A stretch of DNA of 64,000 bases, from assembly GCF_023221595.1 (NCBI RefSeq), contig NZ_CP096563.1, positions 912,501 through 976,500 of the forward strand. Reading direction: 5' to 3'. The stretch is from Rhodococcus qingshengii JCM 15477. Its GTDB lineage: Bacteria > Actinomycetota > Actinomycetes > Mycobacteriales > Mycobacteriaceae. Shown one piece after another: positions 26,041 to 35,338 of this stretch. The notes below the pieces were generated by a model, which ran no database searches, was not told the DNA's origin, and saw only the letters and a program-made list of their open reading frames with translations. Position numbers and translations under genes: made by a program. The stretch's first letter is position 1. The number at the start of each line of letters is the position of its first letter.

Positions 26041-26313
26041 ATGTGCCGAAACATCACTGAACTTCGTGGACTCGAGCCCGCTGCTACGCCGGAGGAGATT
26101 GAGGCGGCCTCTCGCCAATACGTACGTAAGGTGAGCGGAATAGCCAAGGTGTCCGACGCGAACCGAGACGCCTTCGAACAGGCGGTGCGTGAGGTGACCG
26201 AAACGACGACGCGCCTGCTCAGTGCGTTGCCGCCTCGCAGACAGCCACCTCAGACCGTCCCTCCGTTGCGTCGCCCGGAAGTACAGGCCCGGATCGCTGC
26301 TCGTTCGTCCTGA
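26041..26313 (+). CDS. DUF2277 family protein
   Basis: A 90-residue protein starting MCRNITELRGLEPAATPEEI, the conserved opening of the DUF2277 family found in actinobacteria. The middle (YVRKVSGIAKVSDANRDAFEQAV) is helical and the tail is Pro/Arg-rich. Longer in-frame starts from 25915 would add unrelated sequence and cover the palindrome at 25985. A five-base gap to the next gene indicates an operon. Function unknown. Confidence 0.85.
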   Translation: MCRNITELRGLEPAATPEEIEAASRQYVRKVSGIAKVSDANRDAFEQAVREVTETTTRLLSALPPRRQPPQTVPPLRRPEVQARIAARSS

Positions 26314-26318
26314 CCCGA

Positions 26319-27740
26319 GTGGATCTCACAGATATCGACGTATGGGACGTCGAAGCCTTGGATCAACTGTCTGCTGGGTTGGAAGGCGTTCTGGTCGCTC
26401 ACCGCGTTCGCGACATCCGTCGACGGCTGGATACGCTGCGCAAAGAGGCCGTCGCCGACGACTTGCATATTCGTCAGGATGGAACCGTCTCTGCCGTTGC
26501 GCCCATCGCCGACGGTCACCCGCTCCACGTGCACGCCCAGTTGCTCGAGGTCGCAGTTCGAGAACTGATCGGTGAGGCACTGCTGGTCAGCGCGGATCTT
26601 CATCATGCGTTGTCTCTGCGGTCTCAGGTCGGCACCGACCTCCGTGACAAAGCTGTGCGTGTGGGGGAGGAGTGGCGAGCGTTCAGCCCTGATCGGCAGC
26701 GTCAGATGTTGCGTCATGCACCAGGCCTGATCGCCAACCTCGACGGCATTCCTGCTGCGATTCGCAGCCCGGCCAACCTCGATCGAATTCAATCGGAACG
26801 AGCACGGCTGCAAGATGATTCAGTCCGAATATCGCAAGAACTTCACCGCGAGTTCTTCGGCGGCAGACTGAGTAACACCGGGGCGGGCCAGTGGTACGCC
26901 GAACGCAAACTCGAGGATCTGGACGCGCTCGACGAGTTGTTTCGCGCCGAACCTGATCGACGGTTACTGCTCATGGACATGCGCTCGGGCGAACGAGGCT
27001 TCGCTGCAATTGCGATCGGGGATCCGGACACAGCGGATCACGTCTCCGTGACGATTCCCGGACTGAACACCAACGTCAAGGACTCGATGCGCGGAATGGT
27101 CGGAGAGGCAACGCGATTACGAGCCGAGGCGATGCGGCAACTCGAACTGGCCGGCCGAAAGGAAAGCGTGGCCACCATCGCCTGGATCGGATACGACGCG
27201 CCACAGGTGATCGGGCCGGGAAAGTTCGACATCGGTCGGGCCAGCTTCGACGTCAGTCGATCGTCCAAAGCAGGCATAGCCGCCGACGCATTGGGTAGCT
27301 TCTTTCACGGTCTTCGTGCCGCGTCGGTCAACGACGGAGTCCATATCACCGCGTTGGGCCACTCCTACGGATCCCTCGCGACTTCTCTTGCGCTGCAACG
27401 CGGGGCAAGCGCAGCGGTCGACGACGTGGTGTTCTACGGTTCACCCGGGGTGCGAGCCAAGGTGGAGTCGGACCTCGGTATCGCCGACCGGCACGTCTAC
27501 GTCATGAAAGCGGAAGGCGACAGTATCGCGGGGTTCGGCCGTTTCGGTGGCGATCCGACGCGCACCGAGTTCCATCGGTTGTCCACGGCCGAGGGGATCA
27601 CCCCGGATGGAGTGAAACACGAGCGGGCGTTCGGGCATGCGGAGTACGCGAGGACCGGAGACAACGGAGAACTGCGGATGTCGGGATACAACCTCGCGGT
27701 TGTGGTTGCCGGACTGCCGGAGTTGGCCGTTATGGCCTGA
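26319..27740 (+). CDS. DUF1023 alpha/beta hydrolase
   Basis: A 473-residue protein from GTG 26319. The N-terminal 200 residues are helical, typical of actinobacterial DUF1023 proteins. The C-terminal half has a hydrolase core: VTIPGLNTNVKDSM, IAWIGYDAPQ and nucleophile Ser in ALGHSYGSLATSLAL. No signal peptide is seen. The family resembles lipases or esterases of unknown substrate. It is probably co-transcribed with the DUF2277 gene. Confidence 0.85.
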   Translation: MDLTDIDVWDVEALDQLSAGLEGVLVAHRVRDIRRRLDTLRKEAVADDLHIRQDGTVSAVAPIADGHPLHVHAQLLEVAVRELIGEALLVSADLHHALSLRSQVGTDLRDKAVRVGEEWRAFSPDRQRQMLRHAPGLIANLDGIPAAIRSPANLDRIQSERARLQDDSVRISQELHREFFGGRLSNTGAGQWYAERKLEDLDALDELFRAEPDRRLLLMDMRSGERGFAAIAIGDPDTADHVSVTIPGLNTNVKDSMRGMVGEATRLRAEAMRQLELAGRKESVATIAWIGYDAPQVIGPGKFDIGRASFDVSRSSKAGIAADALGSFFHGLRAASVNDGVHITALGHSYGSLATSLALQRGASAAVDDVVFYGSPGVRAKVESDLGIADRHVYVMKAEGDSIAGFGRFGGDPTRTEFHRLSTAEGITPDGVKHERAFGHAEYARTGDNGELRMSGYNLAVVVAGLPELAVMA

Positions 27741-27763
27741 CCTGCTGGCTTACAGTGGCACTC

Positions 27764-28255
27764 ATGCGTCTGAGGCATTCGGCCAGGGGGTTGGTCGTTG
27801 ACGACCAGTCCCGTCTTCTGCTTTACCGATTCATCGCGCCCGGGGGAGGGCTGACGGTCTGGTGTCCTCCGGGCGGAGGCTTGGAAGGAGACGAAACCCC
27901 GTCCGAGGCGCTCGCGCGCGAATTGGACGAGGAGATCGGCTTGCGCGACTACGGCGCAGCCACCCATGTGTGGCATGAGGAGATCCGTGACCCGGCGATA
28001 TTGCCGGGTTGGGGCGGTGCGATCAACGACTACTTCCTCGTGCCGGTGGCGACCGCATTCGAGCCCTGTGGGTCGTTGGGGCGCGAAGCGCTGGCCGCCG
28101 AGCTGGTCGAGCACTTCGAGTGGTGGAGTGTTGACCGCCTCTTGTCACACAGTGGTCGAGAAGTGTTCGGGCCACGCGATTTACCCGACCGGTTTGCACG
28201 CCTGGTCAAGGATGGGCCATCGAGTGCGCCGGATCGATTTGTTCGGTCGCCGTGA
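27764..28255 (+). CDS. NUDIX hydrolase
   Basis: 163 residues from ATG 27764 (MRLRHSARGLVVDD). The Nudix box is readable as GGLEGDETPSEALARELDEEIG, matching GX5EX7REUXEEXGU. The enzyme should cleave a nucleoside diphosphate-linked compound; the substrate is unknown. It follows the DUF1023 gene by 23 bases and may share its transcript. Confidence 0.9.
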   Translation: MRLRHSARGLVVDDQSRLLLYRFIAPGGGLTVWCPPGGGLEGDETPSEALARELDEEIGLRDYGAATHVWHEEIRDPAILPGWGGAINDYFLVPVATAFEPCGSLGREALAAELVEHFEWWSVDRLLSHSGREVFGPRDLPDRFARLVKDGPSSAPDRFVRSP

Positions 28256-28317
28256 GGGATGCGAGGTAGCGATTGAAAACGAACATTTCGGCATCGAAAC
28301 ACGGCTACGCTGGGGTT

Positions 28318-28539
28318 ATGGAGCACTACGTGCGTAAGGACCCCATCCCGTACGCTTCTACGGCTGCGCCGGTCAGTTCTCACAACCGGTTGGCAAGGAC
28401 GGCCCAAAAATTGTGGATGGCTCTTCGAGGGATGATGGGGGATCGGAAGGCGAGTCGATATACCTCGCTCGCTCCGCGGCATCCCGACGGATCACGCACC
28501 GCTGTAACATCTTTCAACAGTAGTGGTGGTGGGAAATAG
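28318..28539 (+). CDS. Small hypothetical protein (doubtful)
   Basis: A possible 73-residue product starting MEHYVRKDPIPYASTAAP, basic, with a helical middle (RLARTAQKLWMALRGMM) and a Gly/Ser-rich end. It sits between the NUDIX gene and a strong hairpin, which would give it a terminator. No family is recognised and the ribosome site is weak, so it may not be translated. Confidence 0.35.
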   Translation: MEHYVRKDPIPYASTAAPVSSHNRLARTAQKLWMALRGMMGDRKASRYTSLAPRHPDGSRTAVTSFNSSGGGK

Positions 28540-28553
28540 GTATCGGTATACAA

Positions 28554-28597
28554 CACTGCCCGGTGTTCGTCGAATTCTCGACGAACACCGGGCAGTG
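28554..28597. terminator. Perfect 20-bp stem hairpin
   Basis: Arm CACTGCCCGGTGTTCGTCGA (28554-28573) pairs exactly with 28578-28597 around an ATTC loop. It separates the plus-strand nudix unit from the 3' end of the minus-strand rpf gene. It is probably a bidirectional terminator. Confidence 0.75.
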
Positions 28598-28617
28598 ACG
28601 CACTACTCGAACTGGGG

Positions 28618-29160
<543 letters not shown>

Positions 29161-29235
29161 AATGCATCAAAGAGTGTTTTCCCAGGTCGCATGGCGATAT
29201 GCCACCTCTCCCGGCGTTACATAAACGAGATGAAA

Positions 29236-29251
29236 TGTGATGCAAGTCACC
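29236..29251. promoter_or_regulatory. CRP/GlxR-like site upstream of rpf
   Basis: TGTGATGCAAGTCACC matches the actinobacterial CRP/GlxR consensus TGTGA-N6-TCACA except for the last base. It lies 286 bases upstream of the rpf start. Cyclic-AMP receptor proteins are known to control rpf genes in M. tuberculosis and Corynebacterium, so the site is well placed. Confidence 0.55.
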
Positions 29252-29388
29252 TGAAACGTGCCTCGGCGGCGTCGATATGCGGCGAATGTGACACTCGATC
29301 AGCCCGGTTTGTCGGCTTTTCGACCCGGTTTTCAGTCGTGCTGGAACCCATGTCCAGCCGTGATCTGTTGTCGACCGACCGGCCCGAT

Positions 29389-30339
29389 TTACCTGTAGGG
29401 CAGCAGAATTGACAACGAATAACGCGCCGCTGGCTCGACGAGATTCTTGCTCGCCTTGATCCGGCGGCGAATGTCGCGCATCTGAATGGTGTTGCCGGCC
29501 TGACGAACGGAGCGTGGGATGAACCTGTTGACGAACGACACGAAAATGAAGAGGTGTTCGAACCGGCGGCGGTCGTCTTCGGTCCACTCGAGATCGAGTT
29601 GGTCGCGGTAGATCGGTGGAAGGAATCCGACCGTCAGGAACCGCAACAAGTTTCGGAACACCAGGCGTATCGGCCACGCGATCATCTGTAGGTTGACCAA
29701 GTCGATCAGGTACTGCTTGGTGCGTTCGTCGATGACGACGCGTTCGCAACCGAGGTTCCAGTAGCGCTCGAAGTCGGCACGTGTGGCCGGCCACATCTCT
29801 TCGGTGACCTGCAGCGTCGTTCCCAAAGTTGACGCGGACTTGTAGAACGACTCCGCCTGTTCTTCGGACATCTTGCCGTGCAGCAACTGATGACTGTCTT
29901 CGAAACCGATGAACAGGCATGCAGCAACCCATAATTGGAGTTCGCGATTGAAGGCGTTGTACTTGACCGGGCTGTTTGAATCCGACTTCACATGTCGGTG
30001 CACCGAGTTCACGGCCTCGCGGTAAGCCTTTCGCTCTTCCTCGTCACCCAGGATCGCGACCGTCAGGTACTGCGTCGTGGTTCGTGCACGCTTCCACGGA
30101 TGCGCTGTCAGAGCACCCGATTCGACCTTGCTCTCCATGACGCCGTACGCCACCTCGGGCCAACCGAGTTGCAGGATGACGTTGGCAGCGGCTCCGGCGA
30201 ACGACCAGAAATCGAGCGCGTCGGTGATGTGTGCGGGCTTACGTGCCCACCGTCTACGCTCGGCCGTGATGGTGATGCGTGTCTGATCGGTGCGAAGCGA
30301 CGACTCGGACTTTTCCGAATCCAGGTAGTGAGTGGGCAT
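29389..30339 (-). CDS. MpaB/Lcp-type oxygenase (DUF2236)
   Basis: A 316-residue, mostly helical protein with the DUF2236 layout: ARKPAHITDALDFWSFAGAAANVILQ-like opening, HPWKRARTT, and NRELQLWVAACLFIGFEDSHQLL. The family comprises haem b-containing oxygenases such as MpaB and latex-clearing protein. No signal peptide. It follows the Mam gene by 24 bases, so it appears to be the last gene of the mce operon. An oxygenase here suggests that the imported lipid is oxidised at the membrane. Confidence 0.8.
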   Translation of the reverse strand: MPTHYLDSEKSESSLRTDQTRITITAERRRWARKPAHITDALDFWSFAGAAANVILQLGWPEVAYGVMESKVESGALTAHPWKRARTTTQYLTVAILGDEEERKAYREAVNSVHRHVKSDSNSPVKYNAFNRELQLWVAACLFIGFEDSHQLLHGKMSEEQAESFYKSASTLGTTLQVTEEMWPATRADFERYWNLGCERVVIDERTKQYLIDLVNLQMIAWPIRLVFRNLLRFLTVGFLPPIYRDQLDLEWTEDDRRRFEHLFIFVSFVNRFIPRSVRQAGNTIQMRDIRRRIKASKNLVEPAARYSLSILLPYR

Positions 30340-30363
30340 GGATCTTCCTCCGCGTGTGGTGAG

Positions 30364-30921
30364 TTACTTGGTCTCGACGTTGCTCACGAGCCACCGGTCG
30401 TCCGAGCGGACCAGGGACACGACCATGCGGTACTTCTGTGTGTTTCCCTCTGGCGCTGCGACATTCTTGGCTTGTTGGTCGACGAACACGAGCAACTTGG
30501 CCGACGAATTGTCCAGCGATTCGATACCGACGTCTGTCGCCGTCGCGCTCGCCTGGCCTTGGCCCCCGGCAACGACTTCGCGAAGTGAATCGACCATCGT
30601 TCGGTAGGTGCCGGCAAACTCGTCGGTCGACATCGAGGCAATGCTGTCTTTGTTGGCATCGAGGTTCTGATAGTCGAAGGAGGACATGATGGTCGAGTAA
30701 TCCCGCGCGGTGTCCAAAGCCTCCTGCCGCAGCGTGTCTTCCTGATTCGCCGAGTACATCTGGAATCCGAGCACCGCCAATGCTGCGACCAGCGCTACCG
30801 CCATTAGTGAGATCAGTGCGTTGCGTGGCTCCTTCAGGCGGTGAAGTAGCGACGGAGAAGTCGGGTGTTCGGCCACCTCGGCTTCTGTCTCGTCGAGTAG
30901 TGCGTTGTCACCGTGTGCCAT
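30364..30921 (-). CDS. Mce-associated membrane protein (Mam/Mas type)
   Basis: 185 residues: an acidic cytoplasmic N-terminus, one transmembrane helix at about 38-57 (ISLMAVALVAALAVLGF), and an extracytoplasmic NTF2-like domain (DTARDYSTIMSSFDYQNLDANKDSI, then MVVSLVRSDDRWLVSNVE). This is the usual Mce-associated protein layout. It overlaps mceF by 14 bases. Only one such gene is present, whereas mycobacterial mce1 and mce4 operons carry two or more. Its role is stabilising the Mce complex, inferred from family knowledge. Confidence 0.87.
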   Translation of the reverse strand: MAHGDNALLDETEAEVAEHPTSPSLLHRLKEPRNALISLMAVALVAALAVLGFQMYSANQEDTLRQEALDTARDYSTIMSSFDYQNLDANKDSIASMSTDEFAGTYRTMVDSLREVVAGGQGQASATATDVGIESLDNSSAKLLVFVDQQAKNVAAPEGNTQKYRMVVSLVRSDDRWLVSNVETK

Positions 30922-32128
30922 TTCCCAGTCCTTCCAACATCAATCTCCAGTAGTTCAGGGCGTCGACTCCGGTCGGGACGAGAATCGGATCTGCGACGAC
31001 GGGCGGTCCGATCGGAGTGCCCGGGACGATCGAGTTCTGCAAACCGAGGTCGTTCGGACGCGGAGCATTCTGTGCTCCGCGTTGGACGAGGTCGTCGGCG
31101 GGGGGACAGTACATCGCCAGACTCGGACTGGTGGGAGACAGATCGCCGACCTCACGCCGAGGGGTGTCGTAGTTGCAGACCGGCCCCTGGGTCGCAACCA
31201 AGGCAAAGTCGGCGCGATCGCCTTTGACGATGGATGCCAGTTTGGCGAGACCTTCAGGAATCGTGACAAGTCCGGTTTCCAGGGCCTCTGTGCGGTCGGA
31301 GATGATCGGTGCGACAGTGACGAGATTGGCCAGGACCGCTCCGAAAGTGTTGTGGTACTTGTCGAACAACTGTTGAGCGCTGTTCAGGGCGGCGGGCGAA
31401 TGATCGGTGAGGTAGATCAGCACCGGCGCGTTGGATTCGAGTTGTTCGGTGAAGTTCTTGGCAGCTGCCATTCCCCGGACGAACGAATCCGATTGTGTCG
31501 CCATGGAGTCCACCAACGTGGAGGTTCGCGACAGCAGCGCAGCGAGTTCGGCCGACTGGTCGTTCAACTGCGCCGACATGGTCCCACCGTTGTCGATCAT
31601 CGTCGCCAAGCTCGGGCCGAGCCCGTTGAACGAATTCCCCAGCTCGGTCCCGATGTCGCTGATCGCTTGTGGATCAATCCCTTCCAAGACACCGGACGCC
31701 TGAAGCATCAACTGGCTCATCTGGACCGGTTGCTGATCCGCGGGCATGGCGATCTCGTCGCCGTCCCTTAGATACGGGCCGTGGTCTGTGTTGGGGTAGA
31801 TGTCGACATTCTGAATTCCGGCTGCGGTCCCCATCGTCACCTTGGCGACGCTGTCGGTAGGTATCTCGGTGTTGTCGTTGAGTGAGAGTTCCACCCGAGC
31901 CGTGCGGGTGCCTGCGTCGAGTTCGACTTCACTCACTTTCCCCACCTGTACGCCGCGATACGTGACGACCGTGCCCTTGGTCAGTCCGAAGGCGTCGGAC
32001 ATGTTGGCGTGCAGCCGGATTTGACCCCCGAAACCCTGAGGGCCGACCACGTAGACGATCCCGAAAGGGATGACCACAGCAGCGATCAGAGCGAACAGGA
32101 CAAGTTGAACAAGCGCAAGGCGACTCAA
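30908..32128 (-). CDS. mceF: MceF family substrate-binding protein
   Basis: 406 residues from TTG 32128. An N-terminal transmembrane anchor (VQLVLFALIAAVVIPFGIVYVVG) is followed by the MCE domain (residues ~38-120, with GLTKGTVVTYRGVQVGKVSEVEL) and a helical domain. MCE proteins form hexameric tunnels that carry lipids across the periplasm to YrbE permeases. It overlaps mceE by four bases (TTGA) and mam by 14. The C-terminus is Pro-rich, as in other MceF proteins. Confidence 0.9.
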   Translation of the reverse strand: MSRLALVQLVLFALIAAVVIPFGIVYVVGPQGFGGQIRLHANMSDAFGLTKGTVVTYRGVQVGKVSEVELDAGTRTARVELSLNDNTEIPTDSVAKVTMGTAAGIQNVDIYPNTDHGPYLRDGDEIAMPADQQPVQMSQLMLQASGVLEGIDPQAISDIGTELGNSFNGLGPSLATMIDNGGTMSAQLNDQSAELAALLSRTSTLVDSMATQSDSFVRGMAAAKNFTEQLESNAPVLIYLTDHSPAALNSAQQLFDKYHNTFGAVLANLVTVAPIISDRTEALETGLVTIPEGLAKLASIVKGDRADFALVATQGPVCNYDTPRREVGDLSPTSPSLAMYCPPADDLVQRGAQNAPRPNDLGLQNSIVPGTPIGPPVVADPILVPTGVDALNYWRLMLEGLGNGTR

Positions 32129-33189
32129 CGCGGACCTCCCTGAAGTAGATCGGTGAGAGTTCCCGCTGGTGCGATCGATTGACCGGCCATACCGCCGCTC
32201 CAGAGCTTGTCGATCGTTCCCGGAATATCCAGGGCGCCGTCGAAAACGAGGTAGTCACCCTGCACTGCACCGGTGAAGTTTTCGAGCAACCCGTTCATGT
32301 TCGTCAGCGTCTGGCCGATCTCCGAGTTGAACGAATCCAGAGTCCCGACAACGGTCGACGCATCGTGCAGCATCGCGTCGAGGCCGTTGGGAGACGAGTC
32401 GAGAATGGTGTTTGCGTTGGTGGCGAGCTGAACGGTCGAGTTCAACAGGCTCGCAATCTGATCCTTCTGTCCCACGAGAATCGACACCACCTGTGGAACG
32501 GAATCGAGGTAGTTGTCGACAACTACGCGTTGGCCGGCCAGTTGGGAGGAGACCCGGGCAGCGAGGTCGACGGCCTCGTCGAACTCGCTGCGGTGACTGC
32601 TTGCCTCTGCCATGAGCGAGGTGAGGGTCTCGGTCAGAGAACGAACTTCACCGGAGCGCCCGGAAAACGCGGTGTTCAGCTCGCGCACCACGGTATCGAG
32701 TTGGTCGATGCCGCTTCCGGTCAGAACCGTGCCGAGGGTGGCAAGCGCACTTTCGACCTGCGGACCGATCTCGGTGCGAGACTCCGGAATTGTGTCTCCG
32801 TCGCTGAGCGTGGAGCCGGACGGAACTTCCGGCACCAAGAGTCTGATGAACGGATTGCCAAGTGCGGACGGGAGTTCGACGGAAGCTTCGACGTTGTCGG
32901 GCAATGGCGTCGCGGCGTCCAGACTCAGAGTCACATCGGCTCCGACGACATCGGCTGACAGCGCGGATACTCGACCGATGACTTTCTGGCCGCTGCGGAC
33001 GTCTGCTCCCAACACCAGGCCGTCGGCGCCGGCCAGCTGCAGCGCCACGTTGTACGCGTCACCGTCGGCCGAACGACCCAGGGGTAGGTCTTGAATGCCT
33101 GCGCTACAGCCGCCGAAGGCGAACACGGCCGCAGAACCCACACCGATGATCACGATACCGGCGATTATTCGAATCGATTGCCGCGTCAA
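32125..33189 (-). CDS. mceE: MceE family lipoprotein (LprK-like)
   Basis: 354 residues from a TTG start that overlaps the mceD stop (TTGA). The signal region IRIIAGIVIIGVGSAAVFAFGGC ends in a lipobox with Cys28, the hallmark of MceE as the lipid-anchored member. The MCE domain follows (YNVALQLAGADGLVLGADVRSGQKVIGRVSAL). It is the only lipoprotein in the set, as in all mce operons. Confidence 0.9.
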   Translation of the reverse strand: MTRQSIRIIAGIVIIGVGSAAVFAFGGCSAGIQDLPLGRSADGDAYNVALQLAGADGLVLGADVRSGQKVIGRVSALSADVVGADVTLSLDAATPLPDNVEASVELPSALGNPFIRLLVPEVPSGSTLSDGDTIPESRTEIGPQVESALATLGTVLTGSGIDQLDTVVRELNTAFSGRSGEVRSLTETLTSLMAEASSHRSEFDEAVDLAARVSSQLAGQRVVVDNYLDSVPQVVSILVGQKDQIASLLNSTVQLATNANTILDSSPNGLDAMLHDASTVVGTLDSFNSEIGQTLTNMNGLLENFTGAVQGDYLVFDGALDIPGTIDKLWSGGMAGQSIAPAGTLTDLLQGGPR

Positions 33190-34283
33190 TTGCCACCTCC
33201 GGGGACGGCTCCGCCGGAAATCGCGGAGGCGATGCCGAGCGGATCAGAAGTGCTGAGGGGGAAGGAAATCGGATTCGTGAACCCGGCTCCGGTGCAGATC
33301 GGCAACTTGTAGGTGTCGCACAGCGGTTTCGCCACCGCGAACTGAGTCAATGCAGTCGAGACGTTGAGCCGAATGCGCCCGCGCTGATCAGGACCGATTG
33401 TCTGGGAGAGGTTCTGCATCATCAACGGCACCAGGTCCATGAACTCGGCGAGGCCGGGTTCTTTGGCAGCCAGAGTGTCACCGAGAACTCGCACGTTGTC
33501 GGCTATGGCACCGACATCATCGCCGTGAGTTGTCATGAAACTGTTCAACTGGTCGAAGACCACCTGCAGATCCTGCAGAGGCTGTGAGATGTCCATGTTC
33601 TGGCTCGCCCATTGATCACCCAGGACGCCGAGGTCGCCGACAAGTTCGTCGAGGCTGACCTGCCGTGCGTCCAGAGCATTCATCAAAGTGTTGAGATTGT
33701 CGACAAGGGCACCGATGTCTTCCGACCGAGCGCCGACAACTCCGGTTGCCGTGCTGAGGTTGCGAATTGCGGTGTTGAATTGATCGCCCTGGCCCTGCCA
33801 CCCGGCGGCGCCGCGGCTCACGAGATCGCCGAGATTGCCCCCATCCCCGGCAAATGCGTCGGCCAAAGTGCTGACGCTTCCCATCAAGCCGTCGAAATCT
33901 ATGGGGGAGTGGGCACGTTCGATCGGAATCTGGTCGCCGTCTTTCAGTGTCTCTCCGCCGGTGTACGCCGGGCCGAGTTCGATGTGTCGATCGCTGATCA
34001 CCGATGGATTGAGGACATAGGCCGAGGCGTCGGCGGGCAGGTCCACGGAGTCGGGCATCGACATCGCTACTCGAACAGAAGTTCCGCGAGGTTCCACCGA
34101 CGTGACCGTCCCGACGCCGACTCCGAGGACGGTGACCTTGCTTCCCTCGTAGATTCCGCCGACGTAGCTGAAATCGGCGTAGACGGTCTTGGACTGATCT
34201 GTTCGTCCGAATATGTACCAACCGGGCAGGGCGATCGCCAAGGTCACTACCAGCATGGCCGTGACGGCTTTTCGTGTATTCAC
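33186..34283 (-). CDS. mceD: MceD family substrate-binding protein
   Basis: 365 residues from GTG 34283, overlapping the mceC stop by four bases (GTGA). An N-terminal membrane segment (AVTAMLVVTLAIALPGWYIF) precedes the MCE domain with GGIYEGSKVTVLGVGVGTVTSVEP. A helical tunnel region follows. A further in-frame start at 34361 lies inside mceC and is less likely. Confidence 0.9.
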   Translation of the reverse strand: MNTRKAVTAMLVVTLAIALPGWYIFGRTDQSKTVYADFSYVGGIYEGSKVTVLGVGVGTVTSVEPRGTSVRVAMSMPDSVDLPADASAYVLNPSVISDRHIELGPAYTGGETLKDGDQIPIERAHSPIDFDGLMGSVSTLADAFAGDGGNLGDLVSRGAAGWQGQGDQFNTAIRNLSTATGVVGARSEDIGALVDNLNTLMNALDARQVSLDELVGDLGVLGDQWASQNMDISQPLQDLQVVFDQLNSFMTTHGDDVGAIADNVRVLGDTLAAKEPGLAEFMDLVPLMMQNLSQTIGPDQRGRIRLNVSTALTQFAVAKPLCDTYKLPICTGAGFTNPISFPLSTSDPLGIASAISGGAVPGGGN

Positions 34284-35338
34284 TTGCAGCCCTCCATGAT
34301 GCCGAGCGCGCAGAGCAGATTGTCCGGGATCACGGCCGCCGGCGCGTTGACGTCGGTCCAATTGCCGGTGCCGGTTGAATCGGTGACCGAACGCAGCGCG
34401 GAAGGAAGACGAGTCAACAGCAGGTCGATCTGATCTGCGTTGTTCTTCAGCGTGGTGGTGACCGCGACGAGGTTGTCGGTCATGGCTCCGAACTCGTCCT
34501 GACGATCGACGAAAGTGGTGGAGAGCTTCGAGATGATGATTGTCAGGTTGTCGACCAGCTGAGTCAGTGCGTCCTTGCGCATCGCAAGAGTTCGAACGAT
34601 CGTCTGAGCATTGGCCGCAGTACCGACGATCGAATCGGTTTGTGCCGCAGCCATGTCCGACAGCTCACGAGACATGATGAGAATCTGGTCGATCTGTTCA
34701 CTGTTCTGCGCGAAAGCCGCCGAGGCGCCGCTGATTCCGGCCAGAGCCCGGCCCACCTGATCGGAATCAGTGGGAATCACCTGCGAAAGGGTGTTCATCA
34801 TGGACTCCATCGCCTGTAGGTCGACGCCTGTTGCCGCAGTGGTGGCATCACTGCTGACGTCGTCGAGGCTGTACGGCACGGTTGTGCGGGAGAGCGGGAT
34901 GACCCGCGCCTCGGAGTCGTCGACCACTCCGGCCGGCACGATCTCCAGGTAGCGCTTGCCGAGGACCGTCTTGAGCCTGACCGTCGCCGTGCTCTGGTTT
35001 CCCAAAGGCTGGTCCTTGTCCAAGCGGAAGTTGACGACGACGTGGTCGCCGGCAAGGTCGATCGAATCCACTCGGCCCGCGGGAACCCCGGCCACGTAAA
35101 CCGGATCGGTGTCGGAAAGCCCGCTGGCATTGGCTAACTCGGCTGTGTATGCCGACGTGCGTACGTTGTACCAGAGCTTCGGAATGCCCAAGGCGGCGCC
35201 GAGTCCCACCACCAGAACGAAGATTCCGAGACTGCCTAGGGCGAGAGCGGTGCCGCTACCGCTGCGACGGCGATCCCCTTTGAACAGGAAGAGCATGATG
35301 CCGACGAACACGTCGATCAGCTTGACCAGGAACATCAT
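34280..35338 (-). CDS. mceC: MceC family substrate-binding protein
   Basis: 352 residues beginning MMFLVKLIDVFVG at ATG 35338, overlapping the mceB stop (ATGA). Two hydrophobic segments are near the N-terminus (residues 1-18 and about 30-53), then the MCE domain (ASGLSDTDPVYVAGVPAGRVDSIDL). One Cys pair is near the C-terminus. It is shorter than mycobacterial MceC proteins, which often have long Pro-rich tails. Confidence 0.88.
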   Translation of the reverse strand: MMFLVKLIDVFVGIMLFLFKGDRRRSGSGTALALGSLGIFVLVVGLGAALGIPKLWYNVRTSAYTAELANASGLSDTDPVYVAGVPAGRVDSIDLAGDHVVVNFRLDKDQPLGNQSTATVRLKTVLGKRYLEIVPAGVVDDSEARVIPLSRTTVPYSLDDVSSDATTAATGVDLQAMESMMNTLSQVIPTDSDQVGRALAGISGASAAFAQNSEQIDQILIMSRELSDMAAAQTDSIVGTAANAQTIVRTLAMRKDALTQLVDNLTIIISKLSTTFVDRQDEFGAMTDNLVAVTTTLKNNADQIDLLLTRLPSALRSVTDSTGTGNWTDVNAPAAVIPDNLLCALGIMEGCK

